Source: a virus
Direction: 5' to 3' (one strand)
Length of the DNA: 36,297 bases
IMG/VR virus record: IMGVR_UViG_3300032116_000652
Coordinates: 1-36,297 of that record
Made by a program: the position numbers and the translations under genes. The notes under the pieces are model-generated. The model saw only the letters and a program-made list of their open reading frames with translations. It made no database searches and was not told where the DNA came from. This document shows, piece by piece, positions 21,908 through 30,169 of this stretch. Positions within the stretch are counted from its first letter, which is position 1; every line of letters begins with the position of its first letter.

Positions 21908-22848
21908 GTTTCGTTATCCACCCATTGCGCACGGAGCCGATCGATTTGTTCGAGCGACCATAGAGCGCCTTCAACGTCAGTAAGCATTTCGCCGTGCAAC
22001 TCCTGCCTGCCGATACGGGTGCCTTCGTAGGCGGTTAGCACTTGGCTGCGGAACGACGGTGCGAGGTTGTCTAGGTTCGCATAAGTCGTATCGGTGGTAG
22101 TGATCGTCGTGGGGCGCTCGATCAACTGTCGCATCAAACGGATCGGCTTTGGAGTCGTGGTCATCAGGCAGCGAGGGTCCTGTCCGATACGCAAACCGAG
22201 CATGAGGTTGTTCCAAGACGTGTCGAGCGCATCACCCTTAGTTGCATCCGGCCACGCTGCTGATTCATCAACCCATGCGGCATCGTGCTGCGGTCCACGC
22301 AACTGCGACGGGGCATCCGCCGAATAGGTGAACGCTTGCGCACCGTTAGGCCATACGAGCCGGCGCTTCGTCGGTTGATGATCGGGGCGTGGGAGCGGAT
22401 CGGAACAAGCCATAATCCCTGAGTCCCCATAGATCATAACGTCTCGAACATCTGCACGGGTTCGACCTACGAGCGCTATGCGACGCTTCCCGTGATTCCA
22501 TACTTGATCGAGAATCCATTCGGAACCGGCACGGGTCTTGCCGGCACCACGACCACCGGAGAACAACCACACCAACCATTCCCCTTCGGGTGGTCGTTGC
22601 GCTGGACGAGAATGACGGCACTCCGGTCCATGATCCGACGAGTCGATCGGATGTTCACACCAATGCCAACCGACGTGCGGCGATCCATCGCAATCCGGGT
22701 CAGGACAATAGAAACGACGAGTCGTATCCGTCTCGACGGAATCTAGTTCCGCTGCAACAGCAGCCCGTTCCGCATCAGACAAGCGAGCGAGCACACGCCG
22801 CCGTTGCGATGCGGGTAATCCCCGAAGGCGATCAAGAGTCGTCGTCAT
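21904..22848 (-). CDS. terL: Terminase large subunit, ATPase half
   Basis: 314 residues. An N-terminal Cys/His knuckle (Cys48, 53, 64, 77) as in other actinophage terminases leads to the ATPase: Walker A SGGRGAGKTRAGSEW (97-111) and Walker B AAWVDESAAW (190-199), then the MTTTPKPIRLMRQL coupling motif. It ends at GRQELHGEMLTDVEG...LRAQWVDNET, just where fused proteins continue into the nuclease. It powers DNA translocation into the prohead through the portal. The small subunit gene lies upstream and overlaps it by 17 bases. Confidence 0.92.
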   Translation of the reverse strand: MTTTLDRLRGLPASQRRRVLARLSDAERAAVAAELDSVETDTTRRFYCPDPDCDGSPHVGWHWCEHPIDSSDHGPECRHSRPAQRPPEGEWLVWLFSGGRGAGKTRAGSEWILDQVWNHGKRRIALVGRTRADVRDVMIYGDSGIMACSDPLPRPDHQPTKRRLVWPNGAQAFTYSADAPSQLRGPQHDAAWVDESAAWPDATKGDALDTSWNNLMLGLRIGQDPRCLMTTTPKPIRLMRQLIERPTTITTTDTTYANLDNLAPSFRSQVLTAYEGTRIGRQELHGEMLTDVEGALWSLEQIDRLRAQWVDNET

Positions 22849-23260
22849 CGTCCGCTGTGTCAGCGATTAGTTCAGCGATCCGTTTGTCGAGTAGGTCAAC
22901 GTCAACTTGCACGGGACCGCCATTAGGTCCGGTAACTTCGGTGCGTTGATAGCGGCCCCACCGGTGCGAGTGTGATCGTTCAAGGAACCAAGCCGCTGCT
23001 TGCCACGTTCCGTTCTGTGCAGCCTGTTGGATTAGTGCAACGGATCGCACCTCGGCAGCCGCTCTAGCGTTTTCTACTGCCTCTCGGAACTCTCGGAGTT
23101 CTTTCGGTGCGTTGTCGTCGAGCGCGTCGGCCATCCATCGGTAGAAGGTCGGTTCGCTGATGCCGGCGTAGCGTGCGGCAGTCTCTTGATAGTTCCCGGC
23201 TTGGAGTGCTTGAACGATTTTCTCTTGGACTTCGGGTGTGAGTTTCGTTGGGCGTGACAT
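22832..23260 (-). CDS. Terminase small subunit
   Basis: 142 residues. The N-terminal HTH (LTPEVQEKIVQALQAGNYQE, AARYAGISEPTFYRWM) recognises the packaging site; a helical region (ELREFREAVENARAAAEVRS) drives oligomerisation, and a terminal WGRYQRTEVTGPNGGPVQVD peptide followed by an acidic tail (IADTADDDDDS) probably contacts the large subunit. Its place immediately upstream of the ATPase is standard. Confidence 0.9.
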   Translation of the reverse strand: MSRPTKLTPEVQEKIVQALQAGNYQETAARYAGISEPTFYRWMADALDDNAPKELREFREAVENARAAAEVRSVALIQQAAQNGTWQAAAWFLERSHSHRWGRYQRTEVTGPNGGPVQVDVDLLDKRIAELIADTADDDDDS

Positions 23261-23280
23261 TAGGTTCCTTTGACCGGGTT

Positions 23281-24075
23281 CTAGTCGAACACCATAACGT
23301 CAGGGTTAGCGTGCTGTTCTGTTGTGTTGTCGATCTTTGTGCCGTCTACCCATGTGCGGTTGAGCATGGGGTGGGTTTCGTCTTCCGGTCCCCAGTCTGT
23401 GTCGGGGTGGAATGCGATGACGTTGAGGTTGTCGCCGGAGTCGGCGGTGTGGAATGAGTGAACAACGTCTTTGGGGATAATCCACATCATGCCGGGGAGT
23501 AGGTCGAGGCGGTTGCCGTCTCCGTCGATGCAGTAGCCGGCACCGGAAGCGATTGCGCCGCACCGGACTGACGGGTGTGTGTGCGCTGTTTGATGGATTC
23601 CCGGTGGGAAGTGTAAGAGGTTTAGGCAGGGGTCGCCGAGCCGTGGTGGCGAAATGAGCAGGGTATCGGAGCACCTGTCGATGTAACGCAAGCGGCCCTT
23701 CGGCTCGACGGGTCCACCGATGGTGCGGAGCGGCACGAAGTCGGTTGTGTGAATGGCGACTAGGCGTGCAGGCTCATCGGGGTTGAACAGGAATGTAACC
23801 GGAGCGCTAACAGCGAAGTATTGACCGGCGACGAGTGTGACTGGTTCGAGGTTGTGGGTGTAGTCGCGCATCATGACCGTACCTTCGCTGACATACCCGA
23901 ATACAGCGCCACGCGTTTCAATGATCGTGGCGTCGGTTGCCGGTGCGTGTTCTTCGGAAACCGTCTCGAATCCGTAGAGGGTTGATTCGCGTAGCGATCC
24001 GTCCGGCATCGTGTCGGTGACGGTGAGTAGAGGCCCGAAGTATTCGGTCCACGTTTGGAACTTGTCGATGATCAT
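23281..24075 (-). CDS. Bicupin-like protein
   Basis: 264 residues. The C-terminal half has a cupin: HTHPSVRCG with His165 and His167, and WIIPKDVVHSFH with His206; the acidic residue usually four to five positions after HxH is Cys172 here. A degenerate first cupin seems to occupy about 55-115 (VFGYVSEGTVMMRDY...PVTLVAGQYFAV). Cupins are dioxygenases, isomerases or ligand sensors, and I cannot tell which this is. It overlaps the ATP-pyrophosphatase gene by ATGA, so it probably acts in the same pathway as the PAPS/ParB island. Confidence 0.75.
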   Translation of the reverse strand: MIIDKFQTWTEYFGPLLTVTDTMPDGSLRESTLYGFETVSEEHAPATDATIIETRGAVFGYVSEGTVMMRDYTHNLEPVTLVAGQYFAVSAPVTFLFNPDEPARLVAIHTTDFVPLRTIGGPVEPKGRLRYIDRCSDTLLISPPRLGDPCLNLLHFPPGIHQTAHTHPSVRCGAIASGAGYCIDGDGNRLDLLPGMMWIIPKDVVHSFHTADSGDNLNVIAFHPDTDWGPEDETHPMLNRTWVDGTKIDNTTEQHANPDVMVFD

Positions 24076-24758
24076 TCGGTGATACTCCTTGTTGTAGCGA
24101 ATCTTTCTGGGGTGATAGACGGGTCGAGGCTATTAGCGAGCCGCCACGCCTGTTCGTAACCGCCTACGAGTTTGTGTTTGAGGTTGAAGAACGGTCCGTT
24201 GCCTACAAGTTGGCCGTGGACGTTGTGATAAATCCACGGCTTCGGGATACCGACTTTGTCCATGTACGCCCAAATGTGTTCATGCTTCCACGCTCGAATA
24301 GGGTGAAACGATCCGAGATGACGGGTCTTGTAGAGCATGTGCGGCACCGTGTTCTCTTGCGTCCGGCGACCGAAAACAACCATGTCATGTCCGTTCTCGG
24401 TGGCGTAGTCGCGCATCGTGGTGTGCTGTCTTTGCGCAAACCACTTTAGTCTGATCCGGCTATCCGTAGCGAAAAGGTATTGGGGGTTGTGTCGAAGCCA
24501 GTCGTCGTCGCGCCGTTTTTCCCATGAGATAGTTAGCCCCATGTTTGCTGCGATGTTTTGTACGTCTGCGGCCTGCCGTTCGTAGTAATGCGAAACTTCA
24601 CATGCGCCGATCGTGATGCCGTGGAGCGCCATTAGGTGTGCCATAACGATGGAGTCTTTACCGCCGGAAAACGCAAGCACAGGATTAGAACAAGTGACTA
24701 ATGCCGAATCAATGTCGATATGGGCTTGAGCGATTAGTTCGTCGAGGTCTGCGGTCAC
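24072..24758 (-). CDS. ATP-pyrophosphatase (PAPS-reductase-like fold)
   Basis: 228 residues with the PP-loop AFSGGKDSIVMA (SGGKDS at 31-36), an ACEVSHYYERQAADVQN strand and VFGRRTQENT...HPIRAWKHEHIWAYMDK, as in PAPS-reductase-like proteins. It lacks the C-terminal ECG(L)H cysteine motif of real CysH enzymes, and the only Cys (23 and 53) are near the N-terminus. So it adenylates a substrate but is unlikely to reduce PAPS. It overlaps both neighbours (ParB upstream, cupin downstream) by four bases. Candidate roles are nucleic-acid modification or a signalling nucleotide chemistry. Confidence 0.82.
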   Translation of the reverse strand: MTADLDELIAQAHIDIDSALVTCSNPVLAFSGGKDSIVMAHLMALHGITIGACEVSHYYERQAADVQNIAANMGLTISWEKRRDDDWLRHNPQYLFATDSRIRLKWFAQRQHTTMRDYATENGHDMVVFGRRTQENTVPHMLYKTRHLGSFHPIRAWKHEHIWAYMDKVGIPKPWIYHNVHGQLVGNGPFFNLKHKLVGGYEQAWRLANSLDPSITPERFATTRSITE

Positions 24759-25291
24759 GACTCAACCTGCTTGTCCGTGTCCGGTTTCCATGACTCCGAG
24801 AAGTCTTCGCTTGCGCCGCGTTCGATCATCTGTCCACGCATAAGCAGCCTTGTCACTTCTTCTGAGTCCATACCGAGCCGTGCTTTGAGGTCTTCCGGGG
24901 AAACGTCATACACGTTTACGAGTTCATCAACGATGTCAGCCATACGGACAACGTGATGTTTGCCGCGTGCTCGATTATGTCTAATCGTCGCCATCCGCTG
25001 ATGAGCGGGATCGGGGTCAATGATTACGACCGGCACCAAGTTGTTGGTCAACGCTCCAACGTCTTTGCGCCCCGAAACCGTCCAGCGATGAAAGCCGTCA
25101 ACGATTTCGTAACGTCCGTTATCGACCGAACGAGCGACGATAGGTTGCGTCCACCCCGACTCTAGGATCGACTGTGCTAGCAACCGAAGTTCGGGAGAGG
25201 CAACGTGATTCGGGTTGTAGTCGTTTGCCTGTAGGAGTTCCCGGTCAAGCCATTGGACGTTAGATATCGGTTGTTGATCGTGGTGCGACAT
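24755..25291 (-). CDS. ParB/Srx-fold protein, IbrB-like
   Basis: 178 residues: LQANDYNPNHVASPELRLLA, SILESGWTQPIVAR, IVDGFHRW (63-70), ATIRHNRARGKHHVVRMADI, then a helical end (EDLKARLGMDSEEVTRLL). This pattern is that of IbrB, the ParB-like partner of the PAPS-reductase-like protein IbrA in enterobacteria, where the pair was reported to co-activate eib genes. The centromere-binding HTH of chromosomal ParB is absent. The GFHR motif is the CTP/ATP-binding pocket of the fold. Coupled to both flanking ATP-pyrophosphatases. Confidence 0.85.
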   Translation of the reverse strand: MSHHDQQPISNVQWLDRELLQANDYNPNHVASPELRLLAQSILESGWTQPIVARSVDNGRYEIVDGFHRWTVSGRKDVGALTNNLVPVVIIDPDPAHQRMATIRHNRARGKHHVVRMADIVDELVNVYDVSPEDLKARLGMDSEEVTRLLMRGQMIERGASEDFSESWKPDTDKQVES

Positions 25292-26546
25292 GAGTGCCTT
25301 CCGGGTCGTCGAGTATTGGGATGCGTTTCGGTAGCCATGATGCGCCTTGATCGCGCAACTCTTGGGCTTCCTTCGCGTAACGGACCTTGAACTTTTCGTA
25401 CTTGTTGTATCCGGGAGCGAGGCTAGCCATGATGCGTTTCTTTAGGTCCGCTGTTTGTGCAGCCTTAGCAAGAATACGCCAAGACACACCCGTCAATGGG
25501 TGACGGCTGCTAATGAGGATTGGGTCCTCAACCTTTTTGTAATGGAATCGAATGAGGCCTTGCACGGAACGTGCCGCAGCAACCCTCATTTCATTGTCGG
25601 TATGTTGATCGATGATCTCTCGAATACGTTCTTGCGGTGTTTGATCTTTACCTAGAACGAACGGGCCATAAGCGCCATAAAGTTCGGTGTTCGCATAACG
25701 ACTCGCTGCCGCAGCACCGGGGACTCGGTCAACCATTTTGTCCCATAGTTCAGGATACGCTTCATGCCATTCATGTAGGCCACGCAACGGTTCGTCACCG
25801 TATGGCGGAGCGCAGCGTTGCGACGCATGTCCCACCCCCATCATTTCAAGGATGTCGTAATACCGGTTGTAGTCCCAACCGAGTTTCTTCGGCGCAGTCC
25901 AAACGTCAGACGTAGTCCAGTCGTACACCGGATATGCCTTCACGATCCAAGGAGCAGTCTTCCACGGCGGCGTAATCCAGTTATGCAATCGGCTAGAAAC
26001 TGAAACCGCTTTCAGTCGCGTGAGCGATTCTTGCGCTCGAATACCTAGAACCGCTGCTGTACGACCGTATTCGGGACCTACAACGTATGGAACTAGTTCG
26101 TCGATAGGAGCCCGATGCTCGTCGGTGTCGAGGTCTAATCCTTCGATTTCAGTTATCGCTTCAGGCGGAAGGTCACGCACCCATAGGTGTTTGTCTTCCG
26201 AGGCCCACGGGAACCAATACCCTGAGTCCATGGCGGCTCCGTTGCGGTGTCGTAATGGGACGCAATACCATCGAAGATCGACTTCAGGCATTTGGCTAAC
26301 ACGCCTTACATAATCTTCGGTGTCGGGTGCTATGGCCTCTTCGTCGAAGAAGATCGTCAGCAGCGGAAGCCGGTTGAGCCTAATCGCCGCTTCAAGGCAC
26401 AGGTTGAACACGGCAGTAGAATCTTTGCCTCCTGAGAATGAAACGAACACTGTGTCGTATTCATGGAACAGGAGATCAACGCGAGCGCGTGCCGCTTCGA
26501 GCACATTCCCATCGTCTGCTGTGCGTTTGAACTCAAACTGCGACAT
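25260..26546 (-). CDS. IbrA-like ATP-pyrophosphatase (DUF3440/PAPS-reductase-like)
   Basis: 428 residues with the PP-loop SFSGGKDSTAVF (SGGKDS at 38-43) and the DUF3440 signature GHASQRCAPPYGDEP (Cys245) followed by LHEWHEAYPELWDKMVDRVPG and YANTELYGAYG. That matches IbrA-type proteins rather than CysH. It precedes the IbrB-like ParB gene with a 32-base overlap, the same pairing as in enterobacterial ibrAB. The biochemical reaction is not known. Role in host gene activation, DNA modification or defence is possible. Confidence 0.85.
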   Translation of the reverse strand: MSQFEFKRTADDGNVLEAARARVDLLFHEYDTVFVSFSGGKDSTAVFNLCLEAAIRLNRLPLLTIFFDEEAIAPDTEDYVRRVSQMPEVDLRWYCVPLRHRNGAAMDSGYWFPWASEDKHLWVRDLPPEAITEIEGLDLDTDEHRAPIDELVPYVVGPEYGRTAAVLGIRAQESLTRLKAVSVSSRLHNWITPPWKTAPWIVKAYPVYDWTTSDVWTAPKKLGWDYNRYYDILEMMGVGHASQRCAPPYGDEPLRGLHEWHEAYPELWDKMVDRVPGAAAASRYANTELYGAYGPFVLGKDQTPQERIREIIDQHTDNEMRVAAARSVQGLIRFHYKKVEDPILISSRHPLTGVSWRILAKAAQTADLKKRIMASLAPGYNKYEKFKVRYAKEAQELRDQGASWLPKRIPILDDPEGTHVAPRSTTDI

Positions 26547-27177
26547 TATTCACCGCGTAGATGAGCGCATCGGTCATTGTGGGAATGTCATTTTCAGACA
26601 TTAGGCGGCGCAATCCTTCAGCGAGTTCCGCTTTCTGTTCGCTTGACACCATAAAGGTCATCGGCGCTAGGGCTACCTCTACCGATTGCAAGGTATCTAG
26701 TGAAGCGGCCTCGCCTTCAATGTCGTCGAGGAATGAGGATTCGTCTGCGCTTCGCATTCCGGTGGTGCGAAGTAGCGCATTTAGATCAACGTCAGTCCAA
26801 CCCGTGCCATCCAAAGAACCGATAGAGCCAAGGAGTTTGGCGAGAGACTCGTTGTCGTAGCCGGCAAGGTCGCTTGTTCGATTGTCGGCGAGCAGGATTC
26901 TTTTGGCTGTCTTCGCATCAACGTCAACATAGGTGACCGGGATTTCCGTCAAGCCGACTTGCTTAGCCGCCTGCCACCGATGAAACCCTGCGAGGATGTG
27001 ACCGGTCGATTTGCGCACGATTACGGTGCCGTAGAAGCCGTGCGCTCGAATAGATTCAACGATCGCATCGACGTTGCCTACGCGCGCGTTGTCGGGATGT
27101 GCTTTCAACGCGTCGATTGGCACCAACACGTTTTCGGTATTGACGATTTCCACAGGTTCTCCTATTTCTTTGTCCAT
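26533..27177 (-). CDS. ParB-fold protein (single domain)
   Basis: 214 residues from the ATG at 27177 (a longer reading to 27246 lies in the neighbour's frame). ParB motifs: PIDALKAHPDNARVGNVDAI, HILAGFHRWQAAKQVG, ILLADNRTSDLAGYDNE, then GTGWTDVDLNALL and a C-terminal domain (MTFMVSSEQKAELAEGLRRL). It is clearly paralogous with both domains of the next upstream gene. No DNA-binding HTH is seen. It overlaps the IbrA-like gene start by 14 bases. Confidence 0.85.
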   Translation of the reverse strand: MDKEIGEPVEIVNTENVLVPIDALKAHPDNARVGNVDAIVESIRAHGFYGTVIVRKSTGHILAGFHRWQAAKQVGLTEIPVTYVDVDAKTAKRILLADNRTSDLAGYDNESLAKLLGSIGSLDGTGWTDVDLNALLRTTGMRSADESSFLDDIEGEAASLDTLQSVEVALAPMTFMVSSEQKAELAEGLRRLMSENDIPTMTDALIYAVNNVAV

Positions 27178-28352
27178 GTTCCGGGTGGAAGTTGTAATCG
27201 TTGTGCAACGGTTTCGTGCGGATCTTCCCCGACGTAACGTGCCCATTCATCAAAGACGTCTCGACGTACCGTGAACCGGAAACGATCAACGATGATGCGG
27301 GTTGGCCCACCTACCGTTCGTGTTGGCTTGCCGCTAGCGCCGCTCAGTAGGTCGTCAAGGTCGTCGAGGTCGTATCCGGTACCGGAAGGGTCCCCTACCG
27401 ACCGAAGTAGCGTGATAAGCGTTTCATCGTCGTAGCCGGCGAGGTCACTAGTCCGGTTGTCAACGATAACAATCCGTGCCGCTTCGTCTTCATCTACGTC
27501 GACGAACGTAACTGCCACTTGATCCCAACCGAGCATCATTGCTGCACGCAAAGTGTGATTGCCGACTAGCACCGTCATCGTTGGCTGATTGACAACGATT
27601 GGACGGTACTGTCCATTCACGCGCAGGGACTCTGCTATTGCGCCAACGTCACCTTGTCGAGCGTTATCGGGAAAGAAATGTAGTTGCTCTATGGGGATAG
27701 AGGTGGCGTTTGCTGTGGATAAGCGGACGGGAGTAGTTTCCGGGTCTGATCGCTGAGCCGGTGGTTCAGGGAAACCTAACAAGTCCCGAATAGTTGATTC
27801 GGGTTTGCGTGGAAGTCGCTCAATAGGATCGGCCCAAGCCTCGAACGCATCTCTATCTACCGTGAGTTTGATTGATGAGACTGCTATCTCTGCATCTTGT
27901 TCTACATCGGGCTCGGCGGATGCTGCTGTTATGCCGTCTCCACCGATGCGGGATGGTGCGGGATGGAAAACTCCATCTACGTCGTCAAGGTCACCGCGAG
28001 TGAAGCCGGTGTCGTCGAGGGTCGGCAAAGAGTGCAGTAGTTCGGACAGAGCGCCGTCGTCGTAGCCGGCAAGGTCGGCGGTTCTGTTGTCTGCGAGGAC
28101 GATGCGGCGCTCGCCGGCTTCATCTACGTCAACGAATACTGCGGCGATTTTGCGCCAACGCAATCGTTTCGCTGCCTGCCAAGTGTGATTGCCTGCGAGT
28201 ATGTGATTCGTTCGAGTAGAGACGACGATGGGACGGAACTGTCCATGAGCGCGCAAACTGTCGGCGATGGCATCAATGTTGCCGCGTCGAGGGTTGCCCG
28301 GATAGGGCGCAACCGAGCCGATCGGCACAAGTGATAGATCCGTGGCGGTCAT
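27162..28352 (-). CDS. Tandem ParB-fold protein (two complete domains)
   Basis: 396 residues made of two repeats of about 200. Repeat 1: SLVPIGSVAPYPGNPRRGNI, HILAGNHTWQAAK (50-62), VLADNRTADLAGYDD (85-99), DDTGFTRGDLDDVDG, then IKLTVDRDAFEAWAD (161-175). Repeat 2 has the same order: PIEQLHFFPDNARQGDVGAI, TVLVGNHTLRAA (260-271), VDNRTSDLAGYDDE (297-310), GTGYDLDDLDDLL and FRFTVRRDVFDEWAR (358-372). The GxHR Arg of usual ParB pockets is replaced by T-W/T-L (GNHTW, GNHTL), so nucleotide use may differ. A duplicated gene from an ancestor like the downstream one. Confidence 0.88.
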   Translation of the reverse strand: MTATDLSLVPIGSVAPYPGNPRRGNIDAIADSLRAHGQFRPIVVSTRTNHILAGNHTWQAAKRLRWRKIAAVFVDVDEAGERRIVLADNRTADLAGYDDGALSELLHSLPTLDDTGFTRGDLDDVDGVFHPAPSRIGGDGITAASAEPDVEQDAEIAVSSIKLTVDRDAFEAWADPIERLPRKPESTIRDLLGFPEPPAQRSDPETTPVRLSTANATSIPIEQLHFFPDNARQGDVGAIAESLRVNGQYRPIVVNQPTMTVLVGNHTLRAAMMLGWDQVAVTFVDVDEDEAARIVIVDNRTSDLAGYDDETLITLLRSVGDPSGTGYDLDDLDDLLSGASGKPTRTVGGPTRIIVDRFRFTVRRDVFDEWARYVGEDPHETVAQRLQLPPGTWTKK

Positions 28353-28398
28353 AACAAACGCAGCCTAGCGGCTAGGCGAGACGCTTTAGGTGATAGTG

Positions 28399-29721
28399 CT
28401 ACAACCCTCGTTGCGTGAGTCGTATCAAAAGATCAGCGAGGATTGAGTTTGACTCGTCATCGGTTTGCGCTCCATCGGTAGCGGCATCAACGATCATGCG
28501 TTTGGCGGTGATTAGGTCAGCGATGTCTTCGTCAATCGTGTCGGCACAAATGGCTACCCACGCAGTTACCGAGTCTTCTTGGCCTATGCGGTGGCAGCGA
28601 TCAGCGGCTTGATCCATGCCCGCTGGAGTCCAATCCTGCTCGACGAATAGCACGTCTGAAGCAGCCGTAAGTGTTAGCCCTACTCCGGCGGCTTTGATTG
28701 AGCACACGATGACTTGCTGCGATGGATCATTTTGGAATGCGTCAATCGATGCTTGCCGGCTAGCGCCGGTAATCCCTCCGGTAATGCGTAGTTGTCCTGC
28801 GAACTTGTCTGCCAAACGGTCGACGTGTTGACGATGATGAGCGAAGATAACAAGTTTGGATTCTGACGCGATGAAGTTTTCGATCCAAACGTCTATCGCC
28901 TTCTGTTTAGCCTCGGCGGCAAGTCGCTTTAGTGCGCTTACTGCGACTAGATGCTCCGCCGCTGACGTTCTTATTGACTGTTCCCACGCGCATCGGCTCG
29001 CTTCGGCATCGGTAGCGCCGGCGTCGAGCGCCGCTTGTCTTGCTTTCTCTGCCAAGAACGTCACTATGTCCCGTTCCGCTTTGCGGTATTCCTGCATCAC
29101 CGAAGGTTCGCCCTCGACGATGATCGTGGCCCACCGTTTCGGTGGGAGTTCGGTGAGAACGTCAATCTTCCGGCGACGTAGATACGCGCTAGCGCGTAGA
29201 CGGCGGTTGAGTTCCGGCAGGTTGGATTGACCGGCGTAGCGGCGGCGGAACTGTCTAGCCCCACCGAACTCGTCGAGCCGATGAAGGACTCGTAGTTGCG
29301 TAATGAGTTCATCGGGATGGTTGACTACCGGCGTACCTGAAAGACATAGGCGAATAGCGTCGTCTCGCAACCTGTCTGAAAGTCGTATGGCTGCTTTCGT
29401 TCGCTGAGTTGCACCGTTCTTGAGATAGTGCGACTCGTCGAAGATAAGAGCGCTAATGCCGTCTAGCGAATCAACCCAAGCGTCGAGTATGTCGTAGTTC
29501 AGAATGTAGACATCGGCGATAGGCAGTTCGTAGGGCCGGACTCCGTCCACAATGACCGCTGTGCGGTTCGGGAGCCAAGAACGGGCTTCCCTAGCCCAGT
29601 TGAGTTTGAGGGACGCAGGGCAAACCACAGCCGCCGGGAACGCATTAGTAGCGGCGAGTACGGCTAACGCCTGAACAGACTTGCCAAGGCCCATCTCGTC
29701 GGCGATTAGAACTCCGGACAT
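28399..29721 (-). CDS. SNF2-family helicase, ATPase half
   Basis: 440 residues that start almost directly at motif I (MSGVLIADEMGLGKS) and contain the rest of the SNF2/SMARCAL1-like motor: VVCPASLKLNW (Ia), ALIFDESHYLKN (II, DESH 95-98), CLSGTPVVN (III), VIFAHHRQHVD, SIKAAGVGLTLTAA (V) and DRCHRIGQ (VI). The sequence that should precede motif I (the pfQraGv region and the HARP domains) is on a separate gene at 32213-32842, 2.5 kb upstream. No strong ribosome site precedes the ATG. It probably works with that half as a two-part annealing/branch-migration helicase in replication or recombination. Confidence 0.88.
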   Translation of the reverse strand: MSGVLIADEMGLGKSVQALAVLAATNAFPAAVVCPASLKLNWAREARSWLPNRTAVIVDGVRPYELPIADVYILNYDILDAWVDSLDGISALIFDESHYLKNGATQRTKAAIRLSDRLRDDAIRLCLSGTPVVNHPDELITQLRVLHRLDEFGGARQFRRRYAGQSNLPELNRRLRASAYLRRRKIDVLTELPPKRWATIIVEGEPSVMQEYRKAERDIVTFLAEKARQAALDAGATDAEASRCAWEQSIRTSAAEHLVAVSALKRLAAEAKQKAIDVWIENFIASESKLVIFAHHRQHVDRLADKFAGQLRITGGITGASRQASIDAFQNDPSQQVIVCSIKAAGVGLTLTAASDVLFVEQDWTPAGMDQAADRCHRIGQEDSVTAWVAICADTIDEDIADLITAKRMIVDAATDGAQTDDESNSILADLLIRLTQRGL

Positions 29722-29781
29722 AAGTATCGGTGGATCGTCTCGCTAAAGGGTCTGCATGTGTGCGCTATCAATGATCGCAAC

Positions 29782-30129
29782 TCAACACGACGCCCACCCA
29801 CAGAAGTACCATTCGTTGTCGCCGGACTTGATCGCCACCGCCGGTCCCCACTTGCTGTCATAAGCGGAAAGAAGTCGGGACGTAGTTTCATCGCCGAACA
29901 ACTTCCGCATCGGTGCAGAGTCATCGTCGAGGTGTGAGTTGATTGCAGCGTCGAAGTCGTTGAGTGTTTTGTCAACCGGTAGCGAGAACTCGACGAACCC
30001 TTCCTTCTCAGCGATGCTGCCTGAGTAGCCGCTATGTCCGTGATCGTAGTAGGCACGTTCGAGCGCATCGGTAAAGGCTTGTAGCGCTGTCGTACCATGG
30101 CCGTAGGCTTCAAAAGTACAGGCTCCCAT
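29782..30129 (-). CDS. Hypothetical protein in the helicase-splitting cassette
   Basis: 115 residues from the ATG at 30129. The start MGACTFEAYGHGTTALQAFT and AYYDHGHSGYSGSIAEKEGF belong to a small phage protein type I have seen in several phage genomes, without known function. It is the last gene of the cassette before the SNF2 half. AC-rich leader and a weak GAAAGAGA site precede it. A longer frame to 30435 is a shadow. Confidence 0.65.
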   Translation of the reverse strand: MGACTFEAYGHGTTALQAFTDALERAYYDHGHSGYSGSIAEKEGFVEFSLPVDKTLNDFDAAINSHLDDDSAPMRKLFGDETTSRLLSAYDSKWGPAVAIKSGDNEWYFCGWASC

Positions 30130-30169
30130 AATCGCATCTCTTTCTGTTGTGGTGGTTGTTTGATGATGG

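Noticed and set aside
21895-21912. Programmed -1 frameshift joining the two terminase genes
   Set aside because: No slippery heptamer or downstream stem is seen, and the ATGA overlap is the ordinary coupling used elsewhere in this genome.
24072-24758. Assimilatory PAPS reductase (cysH)
   Set aside because: The C-terminal catalytic Cys motif is missing; only the PP-loop fold is supported.
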